The notes under the pieces: generated by a model
Databases searched by the model: none
Seen by the model: the letters and a program-made list of their open reading frames with translations, nothing else
Told to the model about the DNA's origin: nothing
NCBI GenBank assembly: GCA_030549495.1
Contig: JAUIRK010000957.1
Span: 12,501 to 76,500 of the forward strand
DNA from: Nectonema munidae
Taxonomy: Eukaryota; Nematomorpha; Nectonematoida; Nectonematidae
Reading direction: 5' to 3'
DNA length: 64,000 nt
Translations under genes and position numbers: made by a program
Part shown: in pieces, positions 12,101-27,100 of the stretch
Layout of the letters: every line of letters begins with the position of its first letter
Numbering within the stretch: position 1 is the stretch's first letter

Positions 12101-15100
12101 GACCAAAATTTGCGTGCGCCATATGGTTCTGTCACACACGGAAAATGTTCGTGAATAACATAATCTTTGACATTTTGCTCTTCATTATTTAGTTCTTTGA
12201 GTTTGGAAATCCCTGTATACTTATATTTATCTAATTAACTCAATCGATAACGAACTGATCGTTTATCCAATTATTGTTTTAACTAACTCCATATAGCCTC
12301 CCGCAAAAACCCTTCTGACAAAAGGCCAATGAAATAAGCTTGAAAAAAGAATTTTCGACAAACCCGCAACGACAAAAAATCAAAACGAAAGTTAATTAAA
12401 CACTAGTCTAATCAAATAAAAAAGACCACGATGAAAATATATAAATTCTTGTCTTACGGAGATATTTATATCAAATCTTTTTTTAACTTTATCATACTCC
12501 GTTTCACATCAATTACAGTAACATTTTTGCTCATTTTAAGGTTGTAAAAATGACTTCAATCAATTAATTTACCCTTTAACCCATCAAATTTATATAGTAG
12601 TTGCTTAAAATATAAAATCAAACACTAATAAGATCTAAAACACATAACTAACATTTTTATCTTCACTTCATTTTTATTTCAAAGGGCTTTTGTCTTTGGG
12701 CACCCTTGGCTTTGGGAAATTCTTCAAAGTACACTTACTCTTTTATTTTTAATTTGAATTCAGATTTGCGAATTTTTGATTCGAAAAGGCAACTGCTCAC
12801 TATCTGTGGTAAATCTTGCTGGCTTTACTCCCGTTCATCTCTGCATCAAAAATAGCAATATCTCTGTCTTAGAAATCTTGCTTAAGCACGGAGCATCTCC
12901 GAATATTCAAGATAGGAAAGGTAATTCCCCTTCCACGTTTTTATTTTAGGGTAGACTTGATTCTGAGACCATCAACAAAATTGAAGAGGGAGGGGGAAGG
13001 TGATTTCCTTAATATTCTTGCTTATGATGTTCTTGATGTTAGTATATTTATAGTACTTTCATATTGTATAGAGCAATTTTTGCTTAATTTCTAATATTAA
13101 TTTGAAGCCTAGACAAAATTCTTTTTTATCATTCTTTTTTTCTCCATATTTAATTTCTAAAATATAGGTAAAATAACTTATGTAACATCGTCTCCCCGAA
13201 TGAGGTATATCAAATCTTACATCTAGCAAAATATGAACTGATAGGTTGAAGATGAATTATCGCGGTATACAGGTTGGAGATGACACTCAAGTTGTCTACC
13301 CGCGTTCAGGTTATGAGATATAATGATATATATATATCATTTGGCTTTATATTTAAATAGCTGACATTTATATCTATTTGACTTAACTGATTAGTCATTT
13401 GCTTAACAAACAAACTATAATTACAATAACAACTTATAATAATTTACATGTAAAAACTTGTCAGTATTAACAAAATATGTATATTTTATGAAGTTATTAA
13501 TTTTTTTTATTTAAATAGCTGACATTTATATCTATTTGAGGTTTATTTTATCAGTAAATTGTATTCTAAATGTTTTTATCTTTGTTACAGGATATTCCGG
13601 TTTACATATGTGTGTTTTGGCGTCCAGTGTTCAAATGATCAATCTTCTTTTTCAATTTGGCGTGGATCCCTCCGTCTTGTCGAATGATGGAATTACTGCT
13701 TTTCAGTTATCTCAAGAAGATCACATCAAAGAAGTTTTAATGAGTGAATAATTTTCTATTCAAACGTTTATTTTTTTATAAACTATCCCAAATGGTTAGG
13801 AAAATTCACCGTACCGATATTTTGGCATGAAATATCGAATAGATGCCCCTTATTATGATAATTCATATTAATTGCCAAATGATTAATTAACGAACGTTAT
13901 AACTATTTGACTGACTAACTGATTGATTAACAATTAACTTACGTTCGTTATTTTTGTTTTTTAATGTGTCCGAAAAGTTACGTCCTGGACCATTTGGTCT
14001 TGAACAAATTGTTCCCGGATAATTTGGTGCTAGAGCCAAGATGAATCAAATGACATGACAGTCCCAAATGCTCTACAACCTAATGGTTTGGCAACGAAAT
14101 GTTCCGTAACGAGTTGTGATAGCGCCGTTTTTAAATAAAGCTTAACTACAGCTAAGTATAGACGGTACAGTCACGTTGCAAAAAATAAAAATAACAAAAC
14201 ACATGAAAAACATAACAATTATAATATTAAGAGAGCAGTAGTTCAGAAATTCGGTATAGCTTGCATGTGAAGAAAGCGTTTTGAAGCGAATTATAGAACT
14301 ATAAAACTTTTGAAACAAGGAGTTCTGAGCAGGTTGGAAAAACAGTGAATATAAGAATGGAGAAAGATTTCTCCATTTTTTTTAATGGTCATTGAGAAGA
14401 AAATTAGGGAATGAGAAGCCGCCAATGCATTTATTGAACAAAAGTGAATATACTTACATAAAAATAAATAATTCACTTTTATAAAGAATTTAAAATTGAG
14501 TTGCATCAAGGGTCGGTATTAAGCCCTTTTCTGTTTATTATCATCATTGCCGAAATTCTTGAAGAAGTAATAAACGAAGACGTGAAAGAAATATTATACC
14601 CAGATGACATCATTTTAATTGCGAGTTTTTCTGAAGATTTTAGTTGTAGTAGAAGAAGTAGAATTGGAAGAAGTTAAACAATTTTGTTATTTTGGAGATA
14701 TTTTACATAGGGTAGGTAATTTAGGTAATTCAGTGGAGCATAGAATAAGATTCGCTTGAAATTTTTTTATTTTTTTGTGTAGAAGTTCTCTGTATAAATT
14801 TAAGAGGTTTTGTATATAAAAGTATTAGATCAGCTTTAGTATGTAGTGGTCAAAGTTGGGCACTGAAAGAAGCTGAGAAAAGTAGCTTACATTCAACAGA
14901 AATGACAATGTTCAGAAAATAAGAAATTTATGTCAAGTAGATGAAACAAATGCTAAGATGGTTTAGCCATATAAACGAGGGATCAAAAGGAGAGGTTATC
15001 AAAAAGGCTTTTACAAAATTTAGCTAACGGTTAGGGTAGACGAAAAATCACCTGGAAAGAAGTAGTTGAGAAGTGAAATTTAAAATTAGGTGACGAGCAA

Positions 15101-18100
15101 AATAGGCCTAAAAGCGATTATTATATTTATTTTTGTTTACCTGATAATAAATTATTATATTTATCAATCACGTTGCGTTATAAGTATGTTTTGTTACGGT
15201 TTTGAATGCTGGGTGATGAAGAAGGCTACAAAAAACTGAGATGAGAATGATTGCGATGAAGACGCTGAAAGATAGGATTGCCAACGATGTGTTGAGAAAG
15301 AAAATTGGAATTGAGGATATAGAAGTGCATTTAGAAGAGAATAGATTACGTTGGTTTGGTCATGTCGAAAGGATGTCCGAAGGGAACGTTGTAAAGAAGA
15401 TAAATGATGAATTGATTGATGGAAAGATGAAGAGAGGAAGACCAAAGAAAGCATGGAATGAAGTGATTCATCACCATATGAAAAAAAGAAAGCTTGTGCG
15501 AAGTGATGCTAAAGTAGGAATGAAATGGCGTAGTTGTTGCAGGAAACTGGTTGACCCCGACTCTTTGGGAACAATAACCAGACCTCGAAGGCAAAATGGA
15601 TGATGATGATGATGATGATGATGATATTTATCAATCTTTTTTTTAATACATAAATATAATAGGATAATATCACGAATCTTAATTAAAAAGAATATTTCGA
15701 CTCAATGAGTATTTTTCAACTTATGTCAAGCAGAAAGCGACTGGACAAAAGCCTCCGAAAGGGATATAATTTTCTTGACGCACAAGACACCCTTTCCTTA
15801 CATCATCAAAGCAAAAGCCGTTCCTTCATTTGTTTTTGGTATATAAATTTGTATGGATCGTTTCCGACCCATTGGTATTTTTAAATAAATTTTGTTTGAT
15901 CAGTTTTACCCGGACAAATATGGTCTTGAGAAAGTCATGAATAAAAGTATGTATTCCTTACAGAAACAAGTCATATGAAAAATGCATAAAAGTAAAATAA
16001 GGATTTTTATACTAAAAAAAGAGATAAATAATCAATTTCTTCCTTGAAAGTTAAAAATAAACCCAATGAAAACCTGCGATTCTTTTAAATCAACTGAGAT
16101 TCCGTTACCACCGGTCCAGTAAAGCCCGGGCATTCCCAAGAAACGAAATGAATTATTTTTATCCATATATAAGCTTTTCATTAAATCGTTCCAACGGAAG
16201 TAAGTTTGGACATCAGGTCTTAGTTTAAACCCTAAAACTTTATCCGACCCAATTATATAATAGTTTCGTAAAAGTCCCAAGCTTTGGCCCTTTCAGTTAT
16301 TGCTTTTCACAAAATTAATCTAATATGCTTTGTGTGAACTAAAATGCCTTAAAGTAGAGGATTTTTATTTCGTTTCTCACTGATGTTTCGTTCTGATTGA
16401 AAGAGATAAACAGATAGTAGTAAACTCTTGCAGTTTTATCAAATAGTATACGTATTCTCTAAAAATAAATGAAAGAATGAATGAAAATCTCTTCAAGTCT
16501 CTCTTTTTATACACCAAAGTAATCTTTTTTCTTCGAATTAGAAAACACTTGCGACACCTTATTCGCTTCAGAGAATACCAATGATCTCATCACGCAACCT
16601 TTTGGGGCGCTGCTCAGTTCTACGATTGCTTCGTCTACGGAGTCCGCAAATGACTCGCTGAAGCAAAAACTCTTTGATTCGGTCAAGTCAGGAAACCTGT
16701 ACTGTGTGAAACAGATCCTGTCCACGAACCCCGATTTGTTAGCCTGCCGAGATGTGAAGGGCCGTCACTCGACTCTCTTGCACAACGCTGCTGGCTACAA
16801 CCGCATCCTCATCTGCAAATACTTGATTTCTTTGGGAGTGGATGTGGACTCCAAAGATAAAGGGTGTGCCATTTATATACTTCTTTTTCAAACCTCTTTA
16901 TGCAAAACTAAAGTCAATTTTATGTAGACATCTTTTGAACGAATGCGACCATGATGCTTTTGAATTTTTTAGAAAAATTTTTTTCTTTCTTTGGAAATTT
17001 TTGGACTAAAAAATAAATTTTATTTAATGCAAAATATACTTGATTTAGAATTCAAATTAAGGGTTACTAACTTTTAAATTCTTGAAAAAAATTAATTTTG
17101 GAAAAATATTGTAACGATGAAAAAAATGAAGCTTACAATTACTGAATCAGAAAGATCTTTTTCAAATGCTTTAATGTTTATTTCAAAAAAAGATCGAAGC
17201 TTCTTTGTAAAACCTTGAATACAAAAATATTTTTAAAATTTATTTTATGAATAGAGATCATTCATTAATAATTGTATTTAAAATGTGTGTAAATTAATAA
17301 GTTTGGGATTAGAAAATGTGATTTTTTAATTGTATTTTCAAAAACTGAAACTTTTTAATTTTGTTGGCGCCAGCAATTTAATGAAAACAAAGAGACCAGC
17401 TTTATTAGAATCTACTAAAATTTTAATTTTTTGCAAAGTAGTTCAGTAAAAAGTTTCAGTTTTTGAAAATCTATTTTAAAAATGACATTACCTAACCATA
17501 AACCAAAAAATGCCTTATTCTTAACAGGGTTATATTAGAAGATATGTTTGCTTCCATTTTTAACAACCTAATACCTCGTTAATATCATTGAGATCTTAAA
17601 ATGGCACAAGTTGTCTCTTTATTTTTACATTGCAAATCAAACATGAATCAATTATAGAAAAGTATCAAGTTAAATACAGTGGAAAGTCTAGCTGTAGTAA
17701 TGTGTATTTGCATACATTTCTATATGCATTTTTTGTTGCCAAATTAAATCTTAGTCATAATCATTATTTTTAAGTTACTGTGTAATATTTTTTTGCGGAT
17801 TAAACATCAAAAAAGTCACCCTTATTTCAGAGATCTTCAACTTTAGGATTTTTTTGAAGAATGGAATCGAAAATTTCGGAATTACTTTATTCATCCTTAA
17901 GTTTTAGGGACAATTTTGCAGAGAAAGAATTTTCGACTTGATTTTGAAATTTCCGTATATGCGGGTGTATAAGTCGTAGAGTTGGGAAAATAACGACATT
18001 TTCGTTACCTTTCGTTTTTAACGATAGTGATAACGAAGTTTTTACCTTACTGATTGCGTTGATTTCGTCAATTTTTCGTTATATACATTATCGCATTCAG

Positions 18101-21100
18101 TGTTGTAAAAGAGTATAAAATCAAGGCGCGATTCATATCTATTCATGAATTCTATACGTATGCAAATAATTAACAACTTTTTCTCGTTTTTTAATTCCAA
18201 ATTTAATGCATAATTCGACTCAAGCTTTCATCATTTCAAAGTCAAAGTAACGAAAATCTAAGATCTTCATCCACAGAAACCCTGCAAAGGAACTTATGCA
18301 ATCGAATAACATAGGGGCCGATCTGGAAGTGTAATGTTTTGTGATAAAAAATTATCCCAAAAAATAGAATTTTCAAAAACACTAACAAAGTCCAACATTT
18401 TGGTCAAATAATTGGAAACTCGATATTCAACACTTACTCAGGCAATTATTTTAAAACTAATTAACAAAGAAACTTCTTTTATATTAGTGTGTATTTATGA
18501 AGTAGTTTAATATTTGATTCAACATTTAACAAATTTCTTTTTATCTATATCCTGACTTTATGTTAAACTTTTGTTTAATTTTGATGTTAATAAAATAAAA
18601 AATTTTGGAGTTTTTTTTTTGTTAATTTTTTTCTTCCATGTGAACCCATTTCAACAAATTATGTATTTCAAAATTTTTAGATCAATTATGTATTTTAATT
18701 TTAATAGTTTTTTTGTTTAAACACATTTTTTCCGAAAAAAACAAGGTAAAGTAACTTAATTTTTTATTAAGATAATGGTAACCAAACCCTTTTTTGTTCA
18801 GAGTATCGATAAGCATAACGAAGTTATTTTTAGTAATGATGCCAAGTCTAATAAGTTGCCCCCAAATTTAAGTTTTATTAATATTAAAAGTAGGCTTTTT
18901 TGTGTTTGGTAAGGCATGATTAAACACTCAAAGCTCGACTTATACACATGTATATATTAGTGATAGGAGGATACTAAAGTTTTGTACAATTCCGATGGTG
19001 ATTATTTTGATTCTTTTTTATTTGAATGATTAGATTCAGAAAACATAAAAACACCAAAATGTTTCTATATTCTTATACTTAACACAAAGAACAATAATAT
19101 AATTACCTTATACACAAGTGCCAAAAACATTTTGAAAACTTTAACCAATATGAACTCATCAATATTTTAACAGTACTACTTATTTTGTCTTCCATCCATG
19201 ACGCAGTCAGAAGAAAAGAAAGTTAAGATAAGCAAGCACGTATTGATTTTCAATCAAGTATTGAATTTAATCTATACATTCATTCATACATGTTATTATT
19301 ATGTAGATTGTAGATTATTATTACACAATTCAAGCAGAGAGGTTATTCTAAATGGCCTTTAGTTTTCAAAAACGTTAGGTCAATGTTCATCATAAAAGAG
19401 TATTCAAATATGGACCTTGCTCAATGTTAACTTTCCTTATTTTATAAAAAATGTTTCAAAAAAAATTGAAGAATCGGGACAAGGTATCATCGGGAGGTAG
19501 AAGTATATTTTTCGGAAACATGAAAAAAATCGCGTTTCTGGCGATTTCAATTAATCACTTTCTAGTTTCTATTTCTTTTATTATGTCATGAGCTATGCCA
19601 TTCATTATGAGAAAATGGACATTCCCTCTTTCACGCTTTGCTTCAATTCATCATCATCCTTTTTGCCTTCGAGGTCTGGTTATTGTTCCCAAAGAGTCGG
19701 GGTCAACCAGTTTGCTGCAACAACTACGCCATTTCATTCTTTCTTTAGCATCGCTTCGCACAAGCTTTCTTTTTTCCATATCGTTGGGAATCACTTCATT
19801 CCATGCTTTCTTTGATCTTCCTCTCTTTATCTTTCCATCAATCAATTCTACTTTTTTCGCTTTGCTTCAATTATTATTATAATTATTATATAATAGACTA
19901 GAATGTTTTGCAGCATCTCTGTGGCTTATTCTCCAATGTTCTTGATCTAAGAAGCTTTAATTCTTTTTTGATGGGCGCTATTTCTCTCTTCAAGGTACTA
20001 TTAGGCATTGAAGCAAATTCAAATATTGAAAGTAGTTCTTTCTTAATATCTTTTTTTCAATGTGTCCATAGACTTTATTATAATTGTTTCCATGAATTCA
20101 ATAAAAGCAAGATACACTTCACTTGAATATAATATTTATCTCATATTTTCGCCATTTTAAGAAGGAAACAAAAACTTGTTATAAATCTTTTTTTTCTTGC
20201 GCAAACTTTATTTTCAAAAAAAAAATTTGGTAAAAAATTTTGAAATTTTTTTTAAATATATTTTTTTCAATGAAGAAAACATCAATTGTTTATAACCCAT
20301 TTGCGACCAAACAAAACAGACCACTTTAATAATTCCTATTTAGTTTCATTGAAGGTAGGAGCTCGCCCGCGTTCCCTTTGCAAACATTAGTTTCGAATGT
20401 GTGACGCATGAACATTCTTATAAGAAAGAAAATATTTACTAGTTTTTTTATTATCTTTTCTTCAAAAAGAGATGAAACGTTCGTTCCAGATCTGCAGTTG
20501 AATAAGCATCACACTCTAAGATCATTTTTTTCTAAATAAACTTTAAGATAATGGTGATATTGTTCGGTTCTTTTTTTGGCATGAATCTACAATTTTGTAG
20601 GCATTTTTGAAGTTCGCCATCAAGAACATCAATATTTCTTTTTCTTGAATTTAATTATAATTTTTTATCTTTCTTTTAAGTATAAAAAAATCTTGGAAAA
20701 CCCAAAAAAGCTGATTTTATTGTTTATAGAAATCATCGTTATAATATGAAAGTTAGAATTTTCTAAAGCCATTTTAATGAAAAATATATAAAGGGTAAAC
20801 AATTGTAAGAATAATAACTGCTTTTATGATGAGAATAATTTTACAGCTAGGGTATTTTAAATTTTTAGAGGCCTAATTCCTCTCCACAATTCTTCCTCAT
20901 ATGGTCATTACGAAGTGAGTAGTCTTTTGATTAAAGCAGCTTCTAATGTGAATGCTTGTGATCTCTGGAAGTATACTCCTCTCCATGAAGCGGCTAGCAA
21001 AGGAAAGCTGGACATATGTAAGCTGTTGCTTAAAAATGGCGCAGATATCACCCTCAGGACCAGAGACCACTTGTTACCTCTCGATCTCCTTTCCATGGGT

Positions 21101-24100
21101 AAGCGAAGTAGCATTTCATAGACGTAACAATCTCAAAGACTTTTTACTTGTTTCCAATTTTTTCTTTAATTAAGTTAAGTCTACTGTAATTCCTTATCAA
21201 TTCTTATATTTCAATGATTTAATCAGAGATGCCATTTGTATAATTATTTAAGTTCGTTCATTATTTCTATTTATAGGCGGACATGGAATTGACATAAATC
21301 AATTGAGCTAAAATCAATAACGTAAACACAATTGATTTAAAAAATCAATTACGCTAAAACAATTATCGTAAGTATACTGACCTAACAATGATTGGCTTAA
21401 CGACAAATGCCTTCAAATTAAATGACCTAAAAACAAGTGACTAAAATTACTTTATCTTAAACTCTGAACAAAAAACTTCAGATAAAAAATCGTTCGTTCA
21501 AAAAAATATTTTATCTTGGCAAATTTGTTGTAACTTCAATCTCAAAAACTGCCAATGCTCTTTTAGATCAGGGATTGGCAAACTTTTTTACGCGTCGACC
21601 CGTTCATAAAACATTTGTCTTCACATCGACCCCCACCCCTCATAGAAAATGTTTCATAAAAAGATTAATCAATGTCCAACAATTAAAAGAAAAACTACAA
21701 ACCAAAAATGTTCCCTATACCCTATCTATACTCTACAATGTCATAAGCTATGTTTTAAACGAAAATGAGGTTTATTACTACTATAAAGTAAAAAAAGCAT
21801 AACACAATTTGGTAAGTTTGTCTATCTTATCGACTCCTAAAGATCTGTTATCGACCCCCAGGGATCCATTTCGACAAACTTTGCTCGGAAAAGATGTACA
21901 CTGCACGCGTACCTAGTTTTTCTGAATCTAAAGGCTCAACTATTCATGTAGTTGATCGCTCAATCAGACGGTCATCTTTTTGAAAAGAAAGTGCAAACGA
22001 TTTCTTTAGAAAATGCTTACATTAATCTTTCTTTATTGAAAAACAACTCGTATGTATAGGAATTTTTTTTATTATTATAGTAATAAGAAGAATGCATTTA
22101 AAGTTGTTTTCAATTATAAAATTCAATTATCCGGATTATGGAAAAACCAAGTTCAATTTTCACCCTTTCTTCAAACTAGGATGATCTGTTAAAATAGTTT
22201 TGAAGAATGCTGCATGCCATTGTTGGATCGGTGAAGTTCTTGAGAAACAAAATAAAATAAAGCAAATTTTTTAAATTAGCTCTCTATTATAGTCCTGTGT
22301 TTAATGACATCAAAAACATTTGTTCCTTTCAAAAAGATTGTGAAAAAAATAATTACAGTAAACTCTCCTAAAACCGGAATCTCCAAAAACCGGAATTTAT
22401 GAGAAACCGGAATTTCGGTCCCGAAATTTGCCTATACTTAATACGTTATGCGAACTAAAATAAACCGGAATTCGAAATTCTGGGAACCGGAAAAAAGGGG
22501 GAAAATTTGCTTTTTGACTTTTGTATTAGTGAAAATAGAACAAGATCTTTCCAAGATATAATAATTGAGGTGATAAATAAGGCTACACCTTCAATTTGTT
22601 TAAATTACATTGCTAGCATTCAAACAAAGTGAATTTCGCTCTGAACTTTGAAAATTTTGATATTTTATAAGCATAGTTTTATGCCGTTTTTCAAGATGTT
22701 TCAGTCTTTCAAGCGCATATGAATCAATTTTAAAAGTATGAATCATCTTCGATAAAAGGGGAAATTATGCTAAATACGCTAAGTTGATTATTAAATTTGA
22801 AAAACTAATTTGAAGTAATCTTTCCTGATATTTCACGACACACGCGGTGCAATTAAGCCTTATCGATTAAAACACTCCAAGGTACCCTTATTTATTCGAG
22901 ATTGTATCTATTACGTGATACTTGGGGTCCCCCGTCTAGACTAAACATCAATATTACAGAATTGGGGTCAGCGTTGGAGCAGGGTTGCCAAACGTATTTT
23001 GATGAAAGTACCAGACTTGGCAATACAAAAGTACCAGATTTCTATTTCTTACATAATGCTATTAAAATAGGCTGAAAACTATAAAAATAATAAAATAAAC
23101 TTTATTCAAAGGATATGACATGATTGAATACTAATTGCCTACAGTACTTACCATGACATTCAGAAAGTTGCATCGTGACCATCGTCGAGAGGATCTGCTT
23201 TTTACCAATATTCTTGTCTTAGCTTGGCACTCAGCTCGCTACTAGGCACATGAAAGGTACAATTGACATCATGAAGGAGGCCTTTGGAGTGGAGGAGGGC
23301 ATTTATTGTTGTCGTAGACAATTTATTCGTATTCTTTACTTTAATGTTATTCAAGACAGAGAATATTCTCTCAGCGGTAGCTGATGAATGTGGTTGCGAG
23401 AGGAGTTGCAGCATGAAGTTTGAAAGAATAGGATAACGAGCCTCATCTCCACATTTTACCGTGGAAACTTCATACCAAAATTCTTCTGGCGCGGTAGCAT
23501 CTGTGTCATGGCAACCGTCGGTTGGAGACTAAGTTCTCTCCATTCTTATTAAGGAGCTTCTAGCTGATTTTCCGTGATAAGATTAGGAAATTTGCATGCC
23601 AGAGGAACTATTGACACCGGACAACTTTCCTTTTGAATATTAATTGGATCTAATGCTTCTAAAAGCTTCAAATTATGAAAAAAATCATGCGCAAAGAAAC
23701 GCTCAAAAATTCTTTTCCAAGACGTACATAAAAGTTTTGGGTTTTAACTTGGAATTGTTTCAATTCAGTTGCATTAATAGATGCGCCTTTTCTTGATGTA
23801 GATGCTTTCAATTATGGCACCTCTGTAAACATTCGTTATGGGCAGATACACTGATGAATCTTTGATGTTAATTTCGTGAAGCTCTTTATTTTTTGAATTA
23901 TCTCTCCTGACAAAGTTGCCAAGTATTCCTTTAACAGAGCATGTGATAGACTTGTGCATTTTGGCATTCTGTAGTTCTCACTTTGAAAGTCCAAGTTCAA
24001 CCTAATAACATCTGGTAAAATGTGTGCCACTTACATCAGTCATCTCGTCTATTTATCAACGAAAATTTGCATTCTTTTAACTTTGCGATGAGATTTTCAA

Positions 24101-27100
24101 AGTAATGTGGCCCTAAAATATTTTAAAATATTGCCGTATCTTTATTTCTAGCACATTTGATATCTTTAGCTATTTTCGAATCCGGACAAGCATTTTGAAT
24201 TAATCCAGGTAAATGATCCATAATTCTAATAGGTAAATTATGTTCCGCAATGAAAGAGCAAAGTTTAAGCTCCACGCCGGCTACCTTTGAAAGATGTGCA
24301 GTGGAAGTTGAGGCTGCAGAAAATTTGTCAGTTTCCGGATTTAGTCTGCGCGTTAACATTAATAATATGTTTCCCAGTTTTTGCGTGTCTCTTCAGATGA
24401 GTTGCACTTCGCAACGGCAGAATTTACAGTCAGCCTTTTCTGAGCATGCACTTTTTTCTTCTAGCCATGGAGAAAATTGAGGATCTAACAGAAGCTTATT
24501 CGACAATTTATGAGCATAGTGCTTAGTTTTCTTTTTAGGTGGGGTTGCACAAAAATCAGTATCATCACTGATTCTATCTTCACTGTTATTGCTCATTATG
24601 AGAGTATGAGAATAATGAGATCACAGATATATTCACTTTAATATCATTCTGAAATTTATGGAAAAAATATGATTAGTACAACATATTTACAACACACTAA
24701 TCACTTCATTATAAGCTTACCGCTAACAAATTCTTGCAAAAGACCACGAAAACAAAAAGTACCAGATTTTGGTAGCGGCGTTCTAAATGTACTCCAGCAT
24801 GCAAAAAGTACCAGATCTGGTACTATAGTACCACGTTTGGCAACACTGCGTTGAAGTGGAGAAAGTTAGAACCTCATAAAAGCTAGGAATGGTGGTCAAA
24901 AAATAGAATGTGTTACTCTGACTGATAAATCTACAAATCATCTTAAGACATTTAATTTTTCCTTTTTTTTGTTTTGTTACTTTAAATATAGGAGGCGTAC
25001 ATCTTTATCGGAATACACTGACATCTAAAAACTTTTCATAAAATTTATAATTTTTCATTTTAATAGTTCAACGCATTTAAATACAGCTTGTTATTTTTAT
25101 TTTTTTTGAAAAAGTTTAGATTTCAGTTTATTTTGGTAAAAATCACACTTGTATACCGCATTAATCCTCATACGTGTTATACTTCACTTTATATTTGAGT
25201 ACAAAATGCAGAGAGCAAAGAATCTCAGTCAAAATTGAAGGAGGTTGAGCGCACTAAGTTTTGCCTCTCTGCTCTTCAACCACCAATGAAAAGGGGAAAT
25301 CATTTTACATTGATTTGCTTTATAACATTAATTCACTTACTATCTTTAGCACTTTCCGAATCAACATCGGAAGCAACGATTGAAGTTCTCGATTTGTTAC
25401 GAGGCGATTTAGCTGTGATTGAGTGTGCCAAGAAAGGTCACCTGAGTCGCCTTCAAAAAATCTTGAATCCTAAGAACGTCAACTGCGTAGACCAAAAAGG
25501 CAGGAAATCAACTCCTCTTCACTTGGCTGGTTTGTTTTAATGCTTCATGATTTATTACTCTCAAAATTTAGTTCGAAAAAATGCAGTCCTTACCTTCCAC
25601 TAAAAACTATAAATACGCGGCACATAACTTACTAATTCTTTTTATTAAGAATTGAAGTGCGAATGTTTTAAAAACGCGTTGTTTCTGCTATACTTTGAAA
25701 TCGCTTAATACATATCTCATTTGTGAGATTGTTTATATGTAATTATAGATATCAATTAAAACCCTCAACACATGTCTTCAGAAATTTTTAATAAGCATTT
25801 TGAAAATCGGTTATATGATAGTGAAGATTACAAAAGTTGTAGAATCTGAAGATAGAACCAAGAGAAAAAGAACTTTGTTTTAAAGACGAATAAGAAAAAT
25901 TTATCAAAACTAGAGAATTCTGTTTCTCTAGCATACTGTAAAGCATCTGTTTCCGAAAGAGTCACATCTAAGTTTCCAATAGAGAATCTTTTAAGAGATG
26001 AGATCATATCAGCAAGACGTGCTGTTCTATTATCTTGGGAGAGTTTTTCAACTAAAAACTGTAATGGAATTTCTTCTGAAAAAATGAATCCACTTTCAGA
26101 CTGCTTGAAGATTTTACTTGCCTTGCAAAGTTTGTTCATTTGAGCAACATGCACGACCCAAGTCATACCATGTTGGATATTGGCAAAAAGTTGTGACAAT
26201 AAAAATAAAGTTTTTTTTTGCAGAGAAAAGTTGATCAAGCGAAAAAATTTAGCCTTTGCAGAACTAATTGCTTATAAATGCATTTTCTCAAAAATGTCAA
26301 GAAGCATAGTTCTTTCCAGAATATTTATTCGGTGTAAACTTTAATAAATTTAGTGAAGATATTCCAGGGTTTTAAGAAAAGTTTATATTTAAAATCGCCA
26401 GCCTTTACACTTTTCAACTCAATTCAAGTACAATCCAATCTTTCAAGTTTTCTTACTATCTAGAAAACTCTGATAATAATCAAGAAGCCTAAATTAGAGA
26501 AGCTCACTCCCAAAGTGAATCAGTTACAAGGTAGTAAATCAAAAAGCAATTTCTGTAATAAGGTTAGTTTCATTTTCGTAAAAAGTTATTTTTTCTATTT
26601 CTCCGATTCACAATTTATTGAAAAGATCGTGTGCTAGTAATATACATTTTACCAATGAACTACAATTCAAAAAATGTAATAAAACAAAAGCATTAGTAAT
26701 TAGGACTATATCTTTATCGGTACACTCATTTACGGCCCCGTGTCTAATTAAGATTGTGTTTAGGGTCACGGCCATTAATGCTTAGAAAAATTGCTATAGG
26801 TGAGTCTACATCAGCATTAAAAATTCTTCTTAGTTAATCAACTAATTAGATACGTTTAAAGTTAAGTTAATCAATGTCATCCAAAAAGAGATGAACTTAG
26901 TGGATGTAAAAGTACGTGGTTAAAATTAACACCTCGCAAAATGCCAAACAATGTATTCTCAATAAGGAAGAGTTACTAGCATGTGAAGTTACTGACAATG
27001 ATATTCCCAATAGTTAATTAAATGTCAATCAAAGTAGCGCGAAGATGGCGATACAAGACCTGCATTTAGAGCACCTTTTGCATTTTGTTAAGCTGGGTAC

